Shown: positions 1-13,275, numbered from the stretch's first letter. The stretch: 64,000 nucleotides of DNA from Polynucleobacter necessarius (GCF_900096765.1 NZ_LT615228.1:874669-938668), one strand, 5' to 3'. Translations and numbers: made by a program. Notes: generated by a model from the letters alone, not told the origin.

Positions 1-1
1 T

Positions 2-337
2 AAAGATCTGACTGATGCAATACAGCTTTGGATTGAAATTGGCCAGCCTGATGATCGCCGAATTCTGAAAGCATGTGGACGATCTGAACAAGTAATCGTG
101 TATTGCTATGGTGGCCATACCAGCAGGATCTGGTGGGATGGCATTGCCAACAAGCTGACTCGCGCTCGCAATCTCCAGGTGATTTCCATTCCAGCGGACC
201 AATCCCAAGAGCTCAATCAATTGGTTGAACGCAGTATGGTGATCCATGTGAACATTCAAGATGGTGAAGTCTATGTATCCTCTGACAAAGGCCAAGTCAC
301 CATCACGCCAGTAGTATGGCGAAACAATGAAAACTAA
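2..337 (+). CDS. yaeQ: YaeQ family protein, C-terminal part
   Basis: The gene enters from the left edge, so its start is missing; the frame is open from base 2 and gives the last 111 residues. The stretch reading DAIQLWIEIGQPDDRR, followed by ILKACGRS and VYCYGG, matches the C-terminal half of YaeQ proteins (about 180 residues in full), which have a PD-(D/E)XK nuclease-like fold. The molecular role of YaeQ is not settled. An ATG at 98 is internal, because the conserved frame continues upstream of it. The next gene follows 20 bases downstream on the same strand. Confidence 0.85.
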   Translation, partial: KDLTDAIQLWIEIGQPDDRRILKACGRSEQVIVYCYGGHTSRIWWDGIANKLTRARNLQVISIPADQSQELNQLVERSMVIHVNIQDGEVYVSSDKGQVTITPVVWRNNEN

Positions 338-357
338 TTTGTAGCTCTATTGATCAT

Positions 358-783
358 ATGAAGTCTGTCGTCTTTGATACCAATGTGCTGTTAGATTTAT
401 TTGTATTTAACGACTTCAGAGCCCTCCACCTCAAAGAAGTATTGCTGGAGAGCAAAATAGATGCTCTGGCTAGCCGGGCCACCATCAAAGAACTGGCAGA
501 TGTCATCAGCCGCCCACTTTTTAGCCTGGAACCAGAGGTGCAGGCACAAATCATTTCTCAGTGGCGCACTATTACTAGAGTGGTAGAGGATTCAAGCCTT
601 CTGAAGGCCCCTTGGCAATGCCAAGATAAAGATGATCAAGTCTTTGTAGATCTTGCCTTTACAGCTAAGCCTTGTTTTTTAATCAGCAAGGACAATGAAG
701 TGCTCAAGTTAGCATCTAGAGCAGCAAAAGAACACATCACCATTACCGCTGACTACAACAATCCTAAATTGCTCGCCCTATAG
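358..783 (+). CDS. PIN-domain protein, putative ribonuclease toxin without visible antitoxin
   Basis: A 141-residue protein of the PIN family often named putative TA-system toxin component. It starts [12 protein letters not shown], where D8 is the first catalytic acid. [10 protein letters not shown] supplies the conserved Glu, and [11 protein letters not shown] plus LISKDNEVL supply the later acidic residues. PIN proteins cut RNA with Mg2+ or Mn2+. No antitoxin reading frame lies beside it: upstream is yaeQ and downstream is a convergent oxidoreductase whose stop overlaps. It may be a stand-alone PIN protein rather than half of a toxin-antitoxin pair. Confidence 0.8.
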   Translation: MKSVVFDTNVLLDLFVFNDFRALHLKEVLLESKIDALASRATIKELADVISRPLFSLEPEVQAQIISQWRTITRVVEDSSLLKAPWQCQDKDDQVFVDLAFTAKPCFLISKDNEVLKLASRAAKEHITITADYNNPKLLAL

Positions 784-1776
784 ACTTTTCGCAGCTTGCG
801 CAGCAATCTCAAAAGACTTGAGTCTTGCTTGATGATCAAAGATTTGCCCAGTAAACAAAATTTCATTTGCACCAGTCGCCTCTAACCAACGACGCATCCC
901 TGCCCTGACGGTCTCTAGAGAGCCTACTACAGAACATTGCAACATGTGAGAAGCAGCGACCTGCTCATGCGGCTCACAGAATGAATCTAAATCTTCAATA
1001 GGTGGCGGCAATTGGCCGCGGGTGTTTCGGCGCATTCTGACAAAGTGTTGCTGCAAGCTGGTAAATAGATGCTGCGCTTCTTCATCTGTATCTGCAGCAA
1101 CCACATTCATCACAAATGCGCAGTAAGGCGTCTTTTGCTGAGCAGAGGGCTTAAAGAGTTCTCGGTAAGTTGACATCGCATCGAGCAATTGCTCAGGGGC
1201 AAAATGCGATGCAAAAGCATAAGGCAAACCATAATGAGCGGCTAATTGAGCGCCATAGAGGCTTGATCCCAAAATCCAAATTTGCACATTGGTATTCGCT
1301 CCTGGAATTGCCTTCACAGATTGCCCTTCTTGAATTGGGCCAAAGTAATGTTGGAGCTCTCTCACATCCTGCGGAAATCGATCATCACTCCCCATCATGT
1401 CTCGACGTAATGCTCTGGCAGTCATCTGATCGGTTCCAGGCGCTCGGCCCAGACCTAATTCAATACGGCCAGGGTACAAAGACTCTAGAGTGCCAAACTG
1501 CTCAGCAATCACCAGCGGAGCATGGTTAGGCAACATAACACCCCCAGAGCCCACTTTAATACGCGAGGTACCCCCTGCTATATAACCAATCAAGACTGCA
1601 GTAGCTGAACTGGCATTACCCGTCATATTGTGATGCTCAGCCACCCAGTAACGGTTATAGCCCCACTTTTCCGCATGCTGCGCCACGTCCAAGGAGTTGC
1701 GCAAGGCATCGGCTGCAGTAAACCCCTGCGGTATCGGAGATATATCTAGAATGGAGTATGGGATGGAATTTGCCAT
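778..1776 (-). CDS. LLM-class flavin-dependent oxidoreductase (luciferase-like)
   Basis: About 332 residues of the bacterial luciferase-like family (YhbW/MsnO8 group), which use FMN and oxygen on varied, mostly unknown substrates. Family signs are the N-terminal [10 protein letters not shown], the [10 protein letters not shown] segment near residue 45, [14 protein letters not shown], and [15 protein letters not shown]. The frame can open at TTG (1782), GTG (1779) or ATG (1776); the ATG was chosen because it directly precedes the conserved N-terminus. The stop overlaps the end of the convergent PIN gene. The substrate cannot be told from sequence. Confidence 0.85.
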   Translation of the reverse strand: MANSIPYSILDISPIPQGFTAADALRNSLDVAQHAEKWGYNRYWVAEHHNMTGNASSATAVLIGYIAGGTSRIKVGSGGVMLPNHAPLVIAEQFGTLESLYPGRIELGLGRAPGTDQMTARALRRDMMGSDDRFPQDVRELQHYFGPIQEGQSVKAIPGANTNVQIWILGSSLYGAQLAAHYGLPYAFASHFAPEQLLDAMSTYRELFKPSAQQKTPYCAFVMNVVAADTDEEAQHLFTSLQQHFVRMRRNTRGQLPPPIEDLDSFCEPHEQVAASHMLQCSVVGSLETVRAGMRRWLEATGANEILFTGQIFDHQARLKSFEIAAQAAKSL

Positions 1777-1805
1777 CACCAAATCATACCGAGAAAGCGC
1801 ATTTC

Positions 1806-2027
1806 ATGAGTAAACCTAAAATGGCCGATCCCGATGACGGAATCTTCAAACCAGGCACCAAGCTCAAGCACATTAAAACGGGTGGATTCTATCGAGTAAT
1901 TTTCTTAGCCAATATTGAGGCAACCCTTGAGCCAGCCTACGTTTATGAATCCTTGCAATCCCATGACTTTTGGATTCGCCCAAAAGATGAAATGGAAGAT
2001 GGTCGCTTCGAACTGATTTCCGAATAA
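1806..2027 (+). CDS. Small DUF1653-like protein
   Basis: A 73-residue protein beginning [11 protein letters not shown]. The core [15 protein letters not shown] followed by PAYVYESLQ and FWIRPKDEM resembles DUF1653 proteins, which share a K-x-G-x-Y-x-V start and a W-x-R-P motif near the end. The ATG at 1806 was preferred to the longer frame from 1758, because the 16 extra residues overlap the divergent oxidoreductase start and are not family-like. It heads a run of three small + strand genes. Function unknown. Confidence 0.7.
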   Translation: MSKPKMADPDDGIFKPGTKLKHIKTGGFYRVIFLANIEATLEPAYVYESLQSHDFWIRPKDEMEDGRFELISE

Positions 2028-2040
2028 ATATGACAAGCAT

Positions 2041-2241
2041 ATGACTGAAGATCGCATTACTAATTTAGAAATTAAGCTCAGCTTTACTGAAGATCTGATC
2101 GAAAAACTGAATGAGACTGTTTATAAACAACAGCAACAAATAGAATTCCTTTATCGAGAGCTCAAGGCCATCAAGGAACAGGCCAGCAGCGGTGGACCAG
2201 GTGGCGGTAGCCTGAAAGATGAAATCCCCCCGCATTATTGA
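2041..2241 (+). CDS. slyX: SlyX family coiled-coil protein
   Basis: A 66-residue protein opening TEDRITNLEIKLSFTEDLIE, then a heptad-rich coiled coil (LNETVYKQQQQIEFLYRELKAI) and a Gly-rich tail ending in PPHY, the typical SlyX ending. SlyX is a widespread small cytoplasmic protein of unknown role. It starts 13 bases after the DUF1653-like gene, so the two are probably co-transcribed. Confidence 0.85.
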   Translation: MTEDRITNLEIKLSFTEDLIEKLNETVYKQQQQIEFLYRELKAIKEQASSGGPGGGSLKDEIPPHY

Positions 2242-2300
2242 GGGCTGATACCATGCTGGTGCAAGGTCACAAGCTTATAACTATTAATAAGGAACTAATC

Positions 2301-2648
2301 ATGGGTAACTTAACGCTATTTCTAGTCCAATGGGGCTTAACATCTTTATCCCTGTGGGTCGCTAGCTATATTTTTAGCGGCTTACGATTTGCTGATGGCG
2401 GCTCACTCCTCATAGCAGCCCTTATGCTGGGTTTTGCTAATGCGATTGTCAAACCGCTGTTGGTTCTATTTACCCTTCCCCTCACTGTAGTGACGATGGG
2501 TCTCTTCCTGCTCGTGATTAATGCTTTGGTATTAATGCTGGTATCGGCTTTAGTCAGCGGCTTTACGATTTCTAGCTTTTGGACCGCATTCTTTGCGAGT
2601 ATCTTTATTTCTTTATTCAGCCTCTTTGTTAGCGGCCTTGTTTTTTAA
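2301..2648 (+). CDS. Phage holin family IV-like membrane protein
   Basis: A 115-residue, strongly hydrophobic protein with about four transmembrane segments (near residues 5-25, 30-50, 55-80 and 85-112). The ANAIVKPLLVLFTLPLTVVT motif is characteristic of the PF04020 family, annotated as phage holin family or YvlD-like. The ATG at 2301 has AAGGAA seven bases upstream; the longer frame from 2238 adds only non-family residues. No lysin or other phage gene is nearby, so the holin name is historical and the role is unknown. Confidence 0.8.
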   Translation: MGNLTLFLVQWGLTSLSLWVASYIFSGLRFADGGSLLIAALMLGFANAIVKPLLVLFTLPLTVVTMGLFLLVINALVLMLVSALVSGFTISSFWTAFFASIFISLFSLFVSGLVF

Positions 2649-2652
2649 GAAA

Positions 2653-4485
2653 TCAATTGCTGCCTGGATAAATATCTGACCAAGAATGCAACGCTGTTTT
2701 GCAGGGTTGCGACTTGGTCGCCAGAGATTTGGCATTCTCTGCCAGAAGCGTAGCGCCACCCGTCAAAATCCCTAAACCAATAGAGACGGCGCTGTTAACA
2801 ACCCCTTCCTTGTTTACCCCAGCACTAGGGTGGGCTAAAGTGCCTTGCATTTTTACCAGGCCGGCCAAGTTCACTCCAGTCGTTAATCCAGATTTCTCCC
2901 TAGGATCAATCTTGATATTCAAGGCTTCACTGTTTAAGTTAATGCTGCCGTTTAAAACAATATCCAGCCTATCTGTTACTACGCCAACCGAGTCATTAAT
3001 ATTGACCACCCCATTAGTGATAGGCAAATAAGCAACGGCACACTCTAAGACTGTTTGATCGGTATTCTTGCGCAGCGGATTAATTGCATCCATTGCAGTA
3101 ATGATGACATCACCGGTGCGATCTAAGAATTTCGAATCGAGCATGCCTTTGCCAATCGAAATCTGGATTGCACCATTGGCTCGGCTAGCGAGTTGATGAG
3201 CACTTAAACCTGTGGACTTGAGATTAAATGCGGCTTGCGTCTCACCACCTCTAACCTTGCTACTCGAGTCTGCCGCAGTGGTCAATTGCTCCAGAGTAAA
3301 ACCCTTGGCCACACCCTTCAAAGCTAGCTCTGGAGAGCTACTCTGAATTTTAGAGAGCAGTACTTGCCCCTCCACACTACCTTTAGCCAAATTAAATGAG
3401 ACATCCTTAGCGCTGATTTGATCGCCCTTGAATAAAAATGCGCCCTTGACATTGCTCAGGGGTAAATGATTTGAGGTGGTCATTTGAGCAATATCTAAAA
3501 CGAGTTTGCCATTGGCATTTGGTAAAACCGCAAAAGGCAAAGCATCCTCACTAAAGACATATTTACCTTGAGCACTAGTTGGAGTAGCCCCAGCTACTTG
3601 AGCAGCTTGCTGTGATGACGGTTGGACTCCAGCAGCCCTATCCGCAGTGGAAGTCGCCGAATTACCCGAATTGGCCAAGTAAACAGATTTAGCATTGAGC
3701 TTGATATCAAACTGGGTCATCGATTTAGGGGCTTTATGAATATCCCCTTGGATGTCGATCGGGTTGCCGTTGACGGTTAGCACTAAAGCGAGATCGAGCT
3801 TTACAGGCTTTTCGTTCCAATCATTAAATGCTATCCGAAGATTTCCAGTTTTACCCTTGATACCGAGCTGATACTTGGCATAAGAGGCTTGACCATCGAT
3901 ATCTGAGCCCCTGCCGTTAGCGTCAATCTGCAGCTTGGGAATAGTAATGAGCTTGGCAGGTTTAGAGAATTCTTGATAATGAATCTGTGCATTGCTAAGG
4001 AGCAAGTGCTCGATTTTCATCGGTTCAGATGGAGTAGAGTCTGAACCACCATTTGAAGGACTGCTCGTAGCCGAGTTTGCTGTTTGCGCCGTCAAATCCC
4101 AATTTCCATCACCCGCTTTATTGGTCTGCAGATAAACCTCAAGACTTGAGAGGTTGATTGCATTGAACTCAACCCGCTTACTTAGAAGGGGTAGCAACTG
4201 GACATCGATTTCCAAACGCTTCACTGTCATTAGATGTGGATTACTAGCCCAACTTGCATTACTCAGAGATACTTGCTCAGCAGTAATACCAAGAGATGGA
4301 AATACATTCACACTAACTGGTCCAGCAATCTTAAGATCACGGCCAGTCGACTCTTTCACTGTAGAGCTCAGTATTTGAACCAACTTATCAGGGTTAATCT
4401 GAGAGGCGACATACCAAGCACCTGCCCCGGCTAAACCAAGAAAGCTTAAAGCGCAGATTAGAGTGATCTTCAGAATTTTAGGCAT
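2653..4485 (-). CDS. AsmA family envelope protein
   Basis: A 610-residue AsmA family member. An N-terminal membrane anchor (residues 5-27) precedes a long periplasmic part of repeated beta-strand groups, as in the bridge-like AsmA/TamB/YhdP lipid-transfer clan. Typical signs are the early DLKIAGPVSVNVFPSLGI and the C-terminal LDIVLNGSINLNSEALNIKI and SGLTTGVNLAGLVKMQGTLA. A low-complexity Ser/Ala-rich linker sits near residues 285-310. It converges with the holin-like gene four bases away. A role in outer-membrane lipid homeostasis is inferred from family only. Confidence 0.85.
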   Translation of the reverse strand: MPKILKITLICALSFLGLAGAGAWYVASQINPDKLVQILSSTVKESTGRDLKIAGPVSVNVFPSLGITAEQVSLSNASWASNPHLMTVKRLEIDVQLLPLLSKRVEFNAINLSSLEVYLQTNKAGDGNWDLTAQTANSATSSPSNGGSDSTPSEPMKIEHLLLSNAQIHYQEFSKPAKLITIPKLQIDANGRGSDIDGQASYAKYQLGIKGKTGNLRIAFNDWNEKPVKLDLALVLTVNGNPIDIQGDIHKAPKSMTQFDIKLNAKSVYLANSGNSATSTADRAAGVQPSSQQAAQVAGATPTSAQGKYVFSEDALPFAVLPNANGKLVLDIAQMTTSNHLPLSNVKGAFLFKGDQISAKDVSFNLAKGSVEGQVLLSKIQSSSPELALKGVAKGFTLEQLTTAADSSSKVRGGETQAAFNLKSTGLSAHQLASRANGAIQISIGKGMLDSKFLDRTGDVIITAMDAINPLRKNTDQTVLECAVAYLPITNGVVNINDSVGVVTDRLDIVLNGSINLNSEALNIKIDPREKSGLTTGVNLAGLVKMQGTLAHPSAGVNKEGVVNSAVSIGLGILTGGATLLAENAKSLATKSQPCKTALHSWSDIYPGSN

Positions 4486-4563
4486 GCTGACATTCTAATT
4501 GGGATGGGTGGTGCACTTCTCGCGTGAACTAAAATAACCACTTACCCTGCAAAAACAATTCCT

Positions 4564-4908
4564 ATGAGCTCAAACGACACATCACCGAAGTGCCCCGCCT
4601 GCCAAGAAGATATGACCTATCCAGATGGAGCTAACTATGTTTGCGCTCAATGTGGCCATGAATGGCCAATGCTTGCCGAGGAAGAAATAGAAGTCGGCTT
4701 GATTGTCAAGGATGCCAATGGCAATCTATTGGCTGATGGTGATACCGTTACCTTGATTAAGGACCTTAAGGTTAAGGGCTCATCCACCACTCTGAAGGTG
4801 GGCACCAAAATCAAAGGCATACGCCTAGTGTCTGGTGATCATGAAGTTGATTGCAAAACAGAAGCAGGCAATATGCTGCTTAAAGCCTGCTTCCTCAAGA
4901 AAGCTTAA
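4564..4908 (+). CDS. yjdM: YjdM/PhnA-like zinc-ribbon protein
   Basis: A 114-residue protein with an N-terminal zinc ribbon (CPAC at residues 9-12 and CAQC at 27-30) and a C-terminal domain containing VKDANGNLLADGD and DLKVKGSS, the pattern of the YjdM (PhnA) family. The old name alkylphosphonate uptake protein is misleading: the E. coli gene is not needed for phosphonate use. It is divergent from asmA, with a 78-base shared upstream region. No phosphonate genes are nearby. Confidence 0.85.
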   Translation: MSSNDTSPKCPACQEDMTYPDGANYVCAQCGHEWPMLAEEEIEVGLIVKDANGNLLADGDTVTLIKDLKVKGSSTTLKVGTKIKGIRLVSGDHEVDCKTEAGNMLLKACFLKKA

Positions 4909-4921
4909 TAAAACCATCAAG

Positions 4922-5137
4922 CTATGCGCTGGCTTTCTTGAGCACTGCATAGATTTGATCCTTGAGTAGCAACTTCTCTTTCTTCAAAGTCTCGATTTCC
5001 TCTGGAGTACCCGGCTCCTTGTGATCTTCCATACGCAGTATCTTGGCGTCCAAATTGTTGTGCTTATCAAACAGGTGGGAGAAGTGGCGATCAGTGGTCT
5101 TGAGCTTGGTAATTAATTCGCGATATTCTGGAAACAT
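4922..5137 (-). CDS. YdcH family (DUF465) small protein
   Basis: A 71-residue, charged, mostly helical protein starting MFPEYRELITKLKTTDRHFS, the signature of the YdcH/DUF465 family, followed by LFDKHNNLDAKI. The start at 5137 was preferred to the in-frame ATG at 5149 because family members begin with MFPEYR and a GGGGGA ribosome site lies four bases before it. It converges on yjdM with 13 bases between. Function unknown. The 238 bases from its start to the next gene hold no other reading frame that I can support. Confidence 0.85.
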   Translation of the reverse strand: MFPEYRELITKLKTTDRHFSHLFDKHNNLDAKILRMEDHKEPGTPEEIETLKKEKLLLKDQIYAVLKKASA

Positions 5138-5375
5138 TGAATCCCCCATGAGGTTTAGATTAGGTTACAGTTTTATTACAAATGGAACACAGTTTTAGTG
5201 TATCAATTGCAATTGGCCAGAACAATATCTTTGCCAATCAATATATTTATTTTGATTCAACTCTTGTGATGAGCAGCACTATCACCATATTACATAGGTG
5301 AGAAGTGCATTAAATTTGCAGTAATATCAAGAAGTACGCAAGTACATTAACCATCAAAAAGAAGGGTAATAAACC

Positions 5376-6221
5376 ATGGCTACAAAGAAGTCACCAGCGA
5401 AAAAGAAAGTAGCTACCAAGGTGGTAAAAAAAGCCCCCGCAAAGAAGGTTGCTAAAAAGGCAATCGTTCAGAAAGTAGCGGCAAAAAAGGTAATTAAAAA
5501 AGTAGCGAATAAACCAGCAGCAAAGAAAGTTGCTGCCAAGAAACCAGTAGCCAAGAAAAAAATTCTTCAGAAGCCTGCTGCCAAGAAAGTGGCTAAGAAG
5601 TCGCCCAAGGCTACAAGCAAGTCTCCTAAAGTTGATCAATATGGTCTTGAACAAGACGACGAGTTTTACGGCTTGTACTTCGCCAAATCAACTAGCAAGG
5701 GCTTGGTTGAAGTAAAGCCTTGCACATTCTCCTTGATGTATTGGTGGAAAGGCCTGCTAGGCTATCCCGACATGATTGAGATTTCTAAAGGAAGCAATAC
5801 TGCTATGCTGCAGTTTGAGTCGACCTTTGGTGGCGGTGATTCTGATGAAACAGAATTAACTGAGCAAGATGTTCTTGATATTGACCACATCATTGAGGTA
5901 GATGAAGAAGAAATGCTGATCTCTCTCTATTCCTATGTGCCTATTCCGGTGCCAGAGAAGCTGGTTGGCGCCCTGAGTTTGGCTATCCTTAATATCAACC
6001 CAGAAACTCGCTATGGTAGCTTAGAGCTCTGTTCTACTGAAAACGAAGAGGGTGAAACAGAGCACTTTTTACGTTATCGTGCGGCTACCTACTTGCGCGG
6101 CATCAAATCTGGTAAGGTCGAAGCAATCGAAAGTTTGGTTACCAACGGATCTGAGTTCTTTGGTCTTGCTTTGGATGCGATGTGCGTCAATAAATCAATT
6201 AAGAAATGGTTGCTCAGCTAA
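5376..6221 (+). CDS. Histone-H1-like lysine-rich tail fused to a YbjN-like domain
   Basis: A 281-residue two-part protein. Residues 1-85 are almost all Lys, Ala, Val and Pro in irregular PAKK/AAKK repeats, like bacterial H1-type histones such as BpH1, and should bind DNA or RNA. Residues 90-281 are acidic and globular, with SLMYWWKGLLGYP, then YVPIPVPEKLVGALSLAILN, a strand-rich segment, and a C-terminal helix pattern recalling the YbjN/type III chaperone-like fold. GAAGGG lies ten bases before the ATG. The tail is a genuine coding repeat, since the frame stays open into the second domain. I do not know a named family for this fusion. Confidence 0.8.
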   Translation: MATKKSPAKKKVATKVVKKAPAKKVAKKAIVQKVAAKKVIKKVANKPAAKKVAAKKPVAKKKILQKPAAKKVAKKSPKATSKSPKVDQYGLEQDDEFYGLYFAKSTSKGLVEVKPCTFSLMYWWKGLLGYPDMIEISKGSNTAMLQFESTFGGGDSDETELTEQDVLDIDHIIEVDEEEMLISLYSYVPIPVPEKLVGALSLAILNINPETRYGSLELCSTENEEGETEHFLRYRAATYLRGIKSGKVEAIESLVTNGSEFFGLALDAMCVNKSIKKWLLS

Positions 6222-6240
6222 GGGCGAAGCAAGCTAATCT

Positions 6241-6510
6241 CTAAAAGATTTGGTTACACAAGTAAATGTACGTCATCGGAAAACGGTCATTGACTGTTTT
6301 CCGACTATCAACGATGCGAGCGTTATATCTTCCGAGTTTTTTACATTCGGCCACAGCTATTTCGAGGACCTCATCTTCTTTTGCATCCTTAGGCGCATGA
6401 ACCCCGATTGCTCCATCTGATTGCTGGTAGACACCAAATTGACTTGGTGGCGTTGAACATGCAACTAATATCAAACATTGAGCAATGAGAAGATAACGCA
6501 AGAAATTCAT
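6241..6510 (-). CDS. Small predicted lipoprotein
   Basis: An 89-residue protein with a lipoprotein signal peptide: hydrophobic residues 4-17, then lipobox LVAC with Cys18 as the likely lipidated residue. The mature part is about 70 residues, with two further Cys (in AECKKLG and YLCNQ) that could form a disulfide. It converges on the H1-like gene and ends 19 bases from it. tRNA-Ser lies upstream on the same strand. I do not recognise the family. Confidence 0.7.
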   Translation of the reverse strand: MNFLRYLLIAQCLILVACSTPPSQFGVYQQSDGAIGVHAPKDAKEDEVLEIAVAECKKLGRYNARIVDSRKTVNDRFPMTYIYLCNQIF

Positions 6511-6541
6511 GGTCCAACCCTTAAAAGAATGTGAGATTAGT

Positions 6542-6629
6542 TGGCGGAGAGGGCGGGATTCGAACCCGCGATGCCTTTCGACATGCCTGATTTCGAGTCA
6601 GGTACATTCGACCACTCTGCCACCTCTCC
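6542..6629 (-). tRNA. tRNA-Ser (anticodon CGA)
   Basis: Read on the minus strand, the 88-nt gene has acceptor arm GGAGAGG pairing with CCTCTCC, discriminator G and an encoded CCA. The anticodon stem CCTGA/TCAGG encloses loop CTCGAAA, giving anticodon CGA for UCG codons. A long variable arm follows, as required for serine tRNAs, and the T arm carries GGTTCGAATCC. Near-palindromic acceptor ends make the limits clear. Confidence 0.95.
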
Positions 6630-6679
6630 GATAATTGTAGGATAAGACTTAAATCATAATCCCGCCTTTTTTGTCTTAC

Positions 6680-7081
6680 TTATTGTTCGCAGATTCCGGT
6701 CATCAGAAGTCCGCCAGAAAAGAATCCAAAAGGTTTCTTGCTTCCATTTCCAAATTCGTCAATGCTGAGGTAGTCTACAAAAGCGCCGTTTTGGCCTGCC
6801 GATTTTTGCACCCAAATTACCTTATAAGAATTGGTTTTACTACCAGATGCGATCACCTTAGGATTTTTTAAGGTGTCCATCACATCCCCAATCACTTCAC
6901 CGGTTTTCTTAATTACTGCAAACTCTTGACCGACTCTTGGACTATCTTTGACTAGTTCTAACTCTCCGCTGGATTTGATGTAGGCATCACTTAGTACCTC
7001 GCAGCGATAAACCGTGTTAGCAGCAAAACCAGGTTGTGAGGCTAGCACAGAGCAAATCAAGAACACAAAAGATGAACGCAT
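6680..7081 (-). CDS. Exported protein of unknown function
   Basis: A 133-residue protein with a clear Sec signal peptide (hydrophobic residues 4-15, likely cleavage after GFAA near residue 21). The mature part has two Cys, one in VYRCEV near its start and one in GICEQ at the end, suggesting a disulfide that closes the domain. It sits six bases downstream of serS on the same strand and may be read from the same transcript. No family recognised. Confidence 0.7.
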   Translation of the reverse strand: MRSSFVFLICSVLASQPGFAANTVYRCEVLSDAYIKSSGELELVKDSPRVGQEFAVIKKTGEVIGDVMDTLKNPKVIASGSKTNSYKVIWVQKSAGQNGAFVDYLSIDEFGNGSKKPFGFFSGGLLMTGICEQ

Positions 7082-7087
7082 ATTTAT

Positions 7088-8413
<1,326 letters not shown>

Positions 8414-8453
8414 TTAAAAATACTTGGTTTTGGGGTCTAGTGTGATGCAGGCT

Positions 8454-9137
8454 CTAGTTTAAGCGTAAGACTTCAGCCCCAGCAGGAGGCGTGAAATTAA
8501 AGCGATTAGCTGGCAAATTGACGTTGAGCTGGATCTTATCCAAAGTCACCAAGACCACGCTGCCCAAACCATCTATGAGCTCTAAGGCTTTTGGCAAACC
8601 ATTGCTCATCCCAATCGAAATCTTGGTATAGGGCAGATCATTTTGCTTTTTAGCGTTGGGATCTTTTTTTGGAACCAGGGCTACCCACTTCATCCCCAGC
8701 CGCTCTTCACCTTCAATCAGATCAAAATGCTGATCGAGCGAAGATTCTCCAAAGAGAATGGCTGCAGGGGTTGTTGCTAAGGCTTGACCCGCCGGACGGA
8801 AAGTGGCTTGGTTTAAATCTTTGTCCCACAAAATGAGCTGATTGCCGTTAGCAATCAATTTTTGCTCATAGGGCTTTTGGGTATCCCATACAAAACGACC
8901 TGGACGCTGAAAAACAAAATGGCCTTGTGTTTGACGAACAACTTTTAAGCCTTTGTCTTGCGGCTCATTAGCTTTGGGTGCGCGCAACTGTTGCTGCATA
9001 AAATCACCTTCTGCTGTTTTGGAGTTCCGCACAAACTCACGCAACTGATCAGATCCAGTACTGCTTTGAGCTAACACTGAAGAAGAAAGTGCGATGGATG
9101 CAATACCAATCAATACTGCAGATAAGAATCTTTGCAA
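8454..9137 (-). CDS. lolA: Outer-membrane lipoprotein carrier LolA
   Basis: A 227-residue periplasmic chaperone that takes lipoproteins from LolCDE to the outer membrane. A Sec signal (residues 1-23, VLAQ) is followed by the LolA beta-barrel features: GDFMQQQLRAP, GHFVFQRPGRFVWDT with the conserved Arg-Phe-Trp, QLILWDKDLNQ, and PYTKISIGMSNGLP. It lies nine bases after ftsK, matching the conserved betaproteobacterial order ftsK-lolA. Confidence 0.93.
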   Translation of the reverse strand: MQRFLSAVLIGIASIALSSSVLAQSSTGSDQLREFVRNSKTAEGDFMQQQLRAPKANEPQDKGLKVVRQTQGHFVFQRPGRFVWDTQKPYEQKLIANGNQLILWDKDLNQATFRPAGQALATTPAAILFGESSLDQHFDLIEGEERLGMKWVALVPKKDPNAKKQNDLPYTKISIGMSNGLPKALELIDGLGSVVLVTLDKIQLNVNLPANRFNFTPPAGAEVLRLN

Positions 9138-9146
9138 GATAGCGCC

Positions 9147-12455
<3,309 letters not shown>

Positions 12456-12493
12456 TTTTCTTAATTATCTATCACCGTTTTCGTTTTCTGTGT

Positions 12494-12532
12494 CCAATAA
12501 AAAAGCCTAGCATTGCTAGGCTTTTTTATTGG
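12494..12532. terminator. Bidirectional rho-independent terminator (copy 1)
   Basis: Perfect 19-bp inverted repeat with core GCCTAGCA/TGCTAGGC and an A-run on one side and T-run on the other, so it can end both trxB and the convergent vapC. A second copy of its 27-base core occurs at 13481-13507. Confidence 0.9.
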
Positions 12533-12539
12533 ATATTTT

Positions 12540-12938
12540 CTAAACCCAATTCTCAAGGGCAAGATTGGGGACTCTTTTAAATTCCGATAGATTATTAGTT
12601 ACTAGGGTTAAACCGTGACTTCTAGCATGAGCCGCAATATGAATATCATTCACTCCAATAGGTTTACCCGTGCTTTCCAAGAACGCTTTGATTTGACCAT
12701 AATGCTGAGTTGCATATATGTCATACGGTAAAACTTCTAAGTGACTTACAAAATCTTCAATGTTATTGAGATTACTTTCAACCTGTTGACTCTTTTCTGC
12801 ACCATACATCAACTCCGCCAACGTAATTGTTGATATAGCCATTCGGTTTGCATTTTTATTGAAGACCTTAAGCACCTCAAGCGGTTTTCTCTTCATTACA
12901 TAAATAACAATGTTGGTATCGAGCAAGTACTTCAGCAT
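12540..12938 (-). CDS. vapC: VapC-type PIN ribonuclease toxin
   Basis: A 132-residue VapC toxin of the kind that cuts initiator tRNA or rRNA. LLDTNIVIYVMK near residue 5 gives the first Asp, ITLAELMYGAEKS the Glu, GVNDIHIAAHA the third acid, and LVTNNLSEFKRV the last conserved motif. Its ATG overlaps the vapB stop by one base (TAATG), showing translational coupling. All catalytic acids are present, so it is likely active if expressed. Confidence 0.92.
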   Translation of the reverse strand: MLKYLLDTNIVIYVMKRKPLEVLKVFNKNANRMAISTITLAELMYGAEKSQQVESNLNNIEDFVSHLEVLPYDIYATQHYGQIKAFLESTGKPIGVNDIHIAAHARSHGLTLVTNNLSEFKRVPNLALENWV

Positions 12939-13171
12939 TAAAGGGGCTCTCTATCACTTTGCTCTTGAGAACCTCTTTCATTCATAAAATCGTCACTCAC
13001 ACGAGCATCGCCCAAAAAGTAGTTATCCCACATATTCTCAATAGGGGCAATTATTCGTTCCCGACCCTTTGCGCGGACATTAACCTTGCGCACATTTTCT
13101 GGCAGCCGCATTTCAGCGGGCAATCTCACAGCTTGGGTCCTGTTATTTGTAAAAACAGTTGAAATAGCCAT
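12938..13171 (-). CDS. vapB: VapB-type antitoxin (AbrB/MazE-like)
   Basis: A 77-residue antitoxin. The N-terminal swapped-hairpin DNA-binding motif is seen in STVFTNNRTQAVRLPAEMRLP. The acidic C-terminus with WDNYFLG and DDFMNERG should wrap the toxin. The start at 13171 was preferred to the upstream frame from 13255 because MAIS..FTNNRTQAVRLP is where family members begin and GGAG lies nine bases before it. These proteins usually repress their own operon together with VapC. Confidence 0.9.
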   Translation of the reverse strand: MAISTVFTNNRTQAVRLPAEMRLPENVRKVNVRAKGRERIIAPIENMWDNYFLGDARVSDDFMNERGSQEQSDREPL

Positions 13172-13196
13172 AGTCTTCAATCTCCGAATGTACATG

Positions 13197-13211
13197 GCAA
13201 TTGTATATTGC
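13197..13211. promoter_or_regulatory. Candidate vapBC operator
   Basis: Inverted repeat GCAAT-TGTAT-ATTGC 26 bases upstream of the vapB start. Such short palindromes at this position are the usual binding sites for VapB autorepression. Seen in sequence; function inferred. Confidence 0.4.
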
Positions 13212-13275
13212 ATTAAATGCCTATGCAAGCCCCAAATAAATACCCCTCTCAGCATCCATAGTTAGGGTGCATTGC

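Noticed and set aside
2301-2648. Prophage signal from the holin-like gene
   Set aside because: No lysin, portal, capsid or integrase gene anywhere in the window; this family occurs outside phages.
5400-5640. Repetitive GCNAAGAAA units as a possible CRISPR or satellite array
   Set aside because: Units are irregular, have no spacers, and simply encode a Lys/Ala tail in an open frame.
5391-5654. Antisense ORF opposite the lysine-rich tail
   Set aside because: It is the reverse reading of AAG/AAA-rich codons; leucine/phenylalanine-rich, no start signal, no family pattern.
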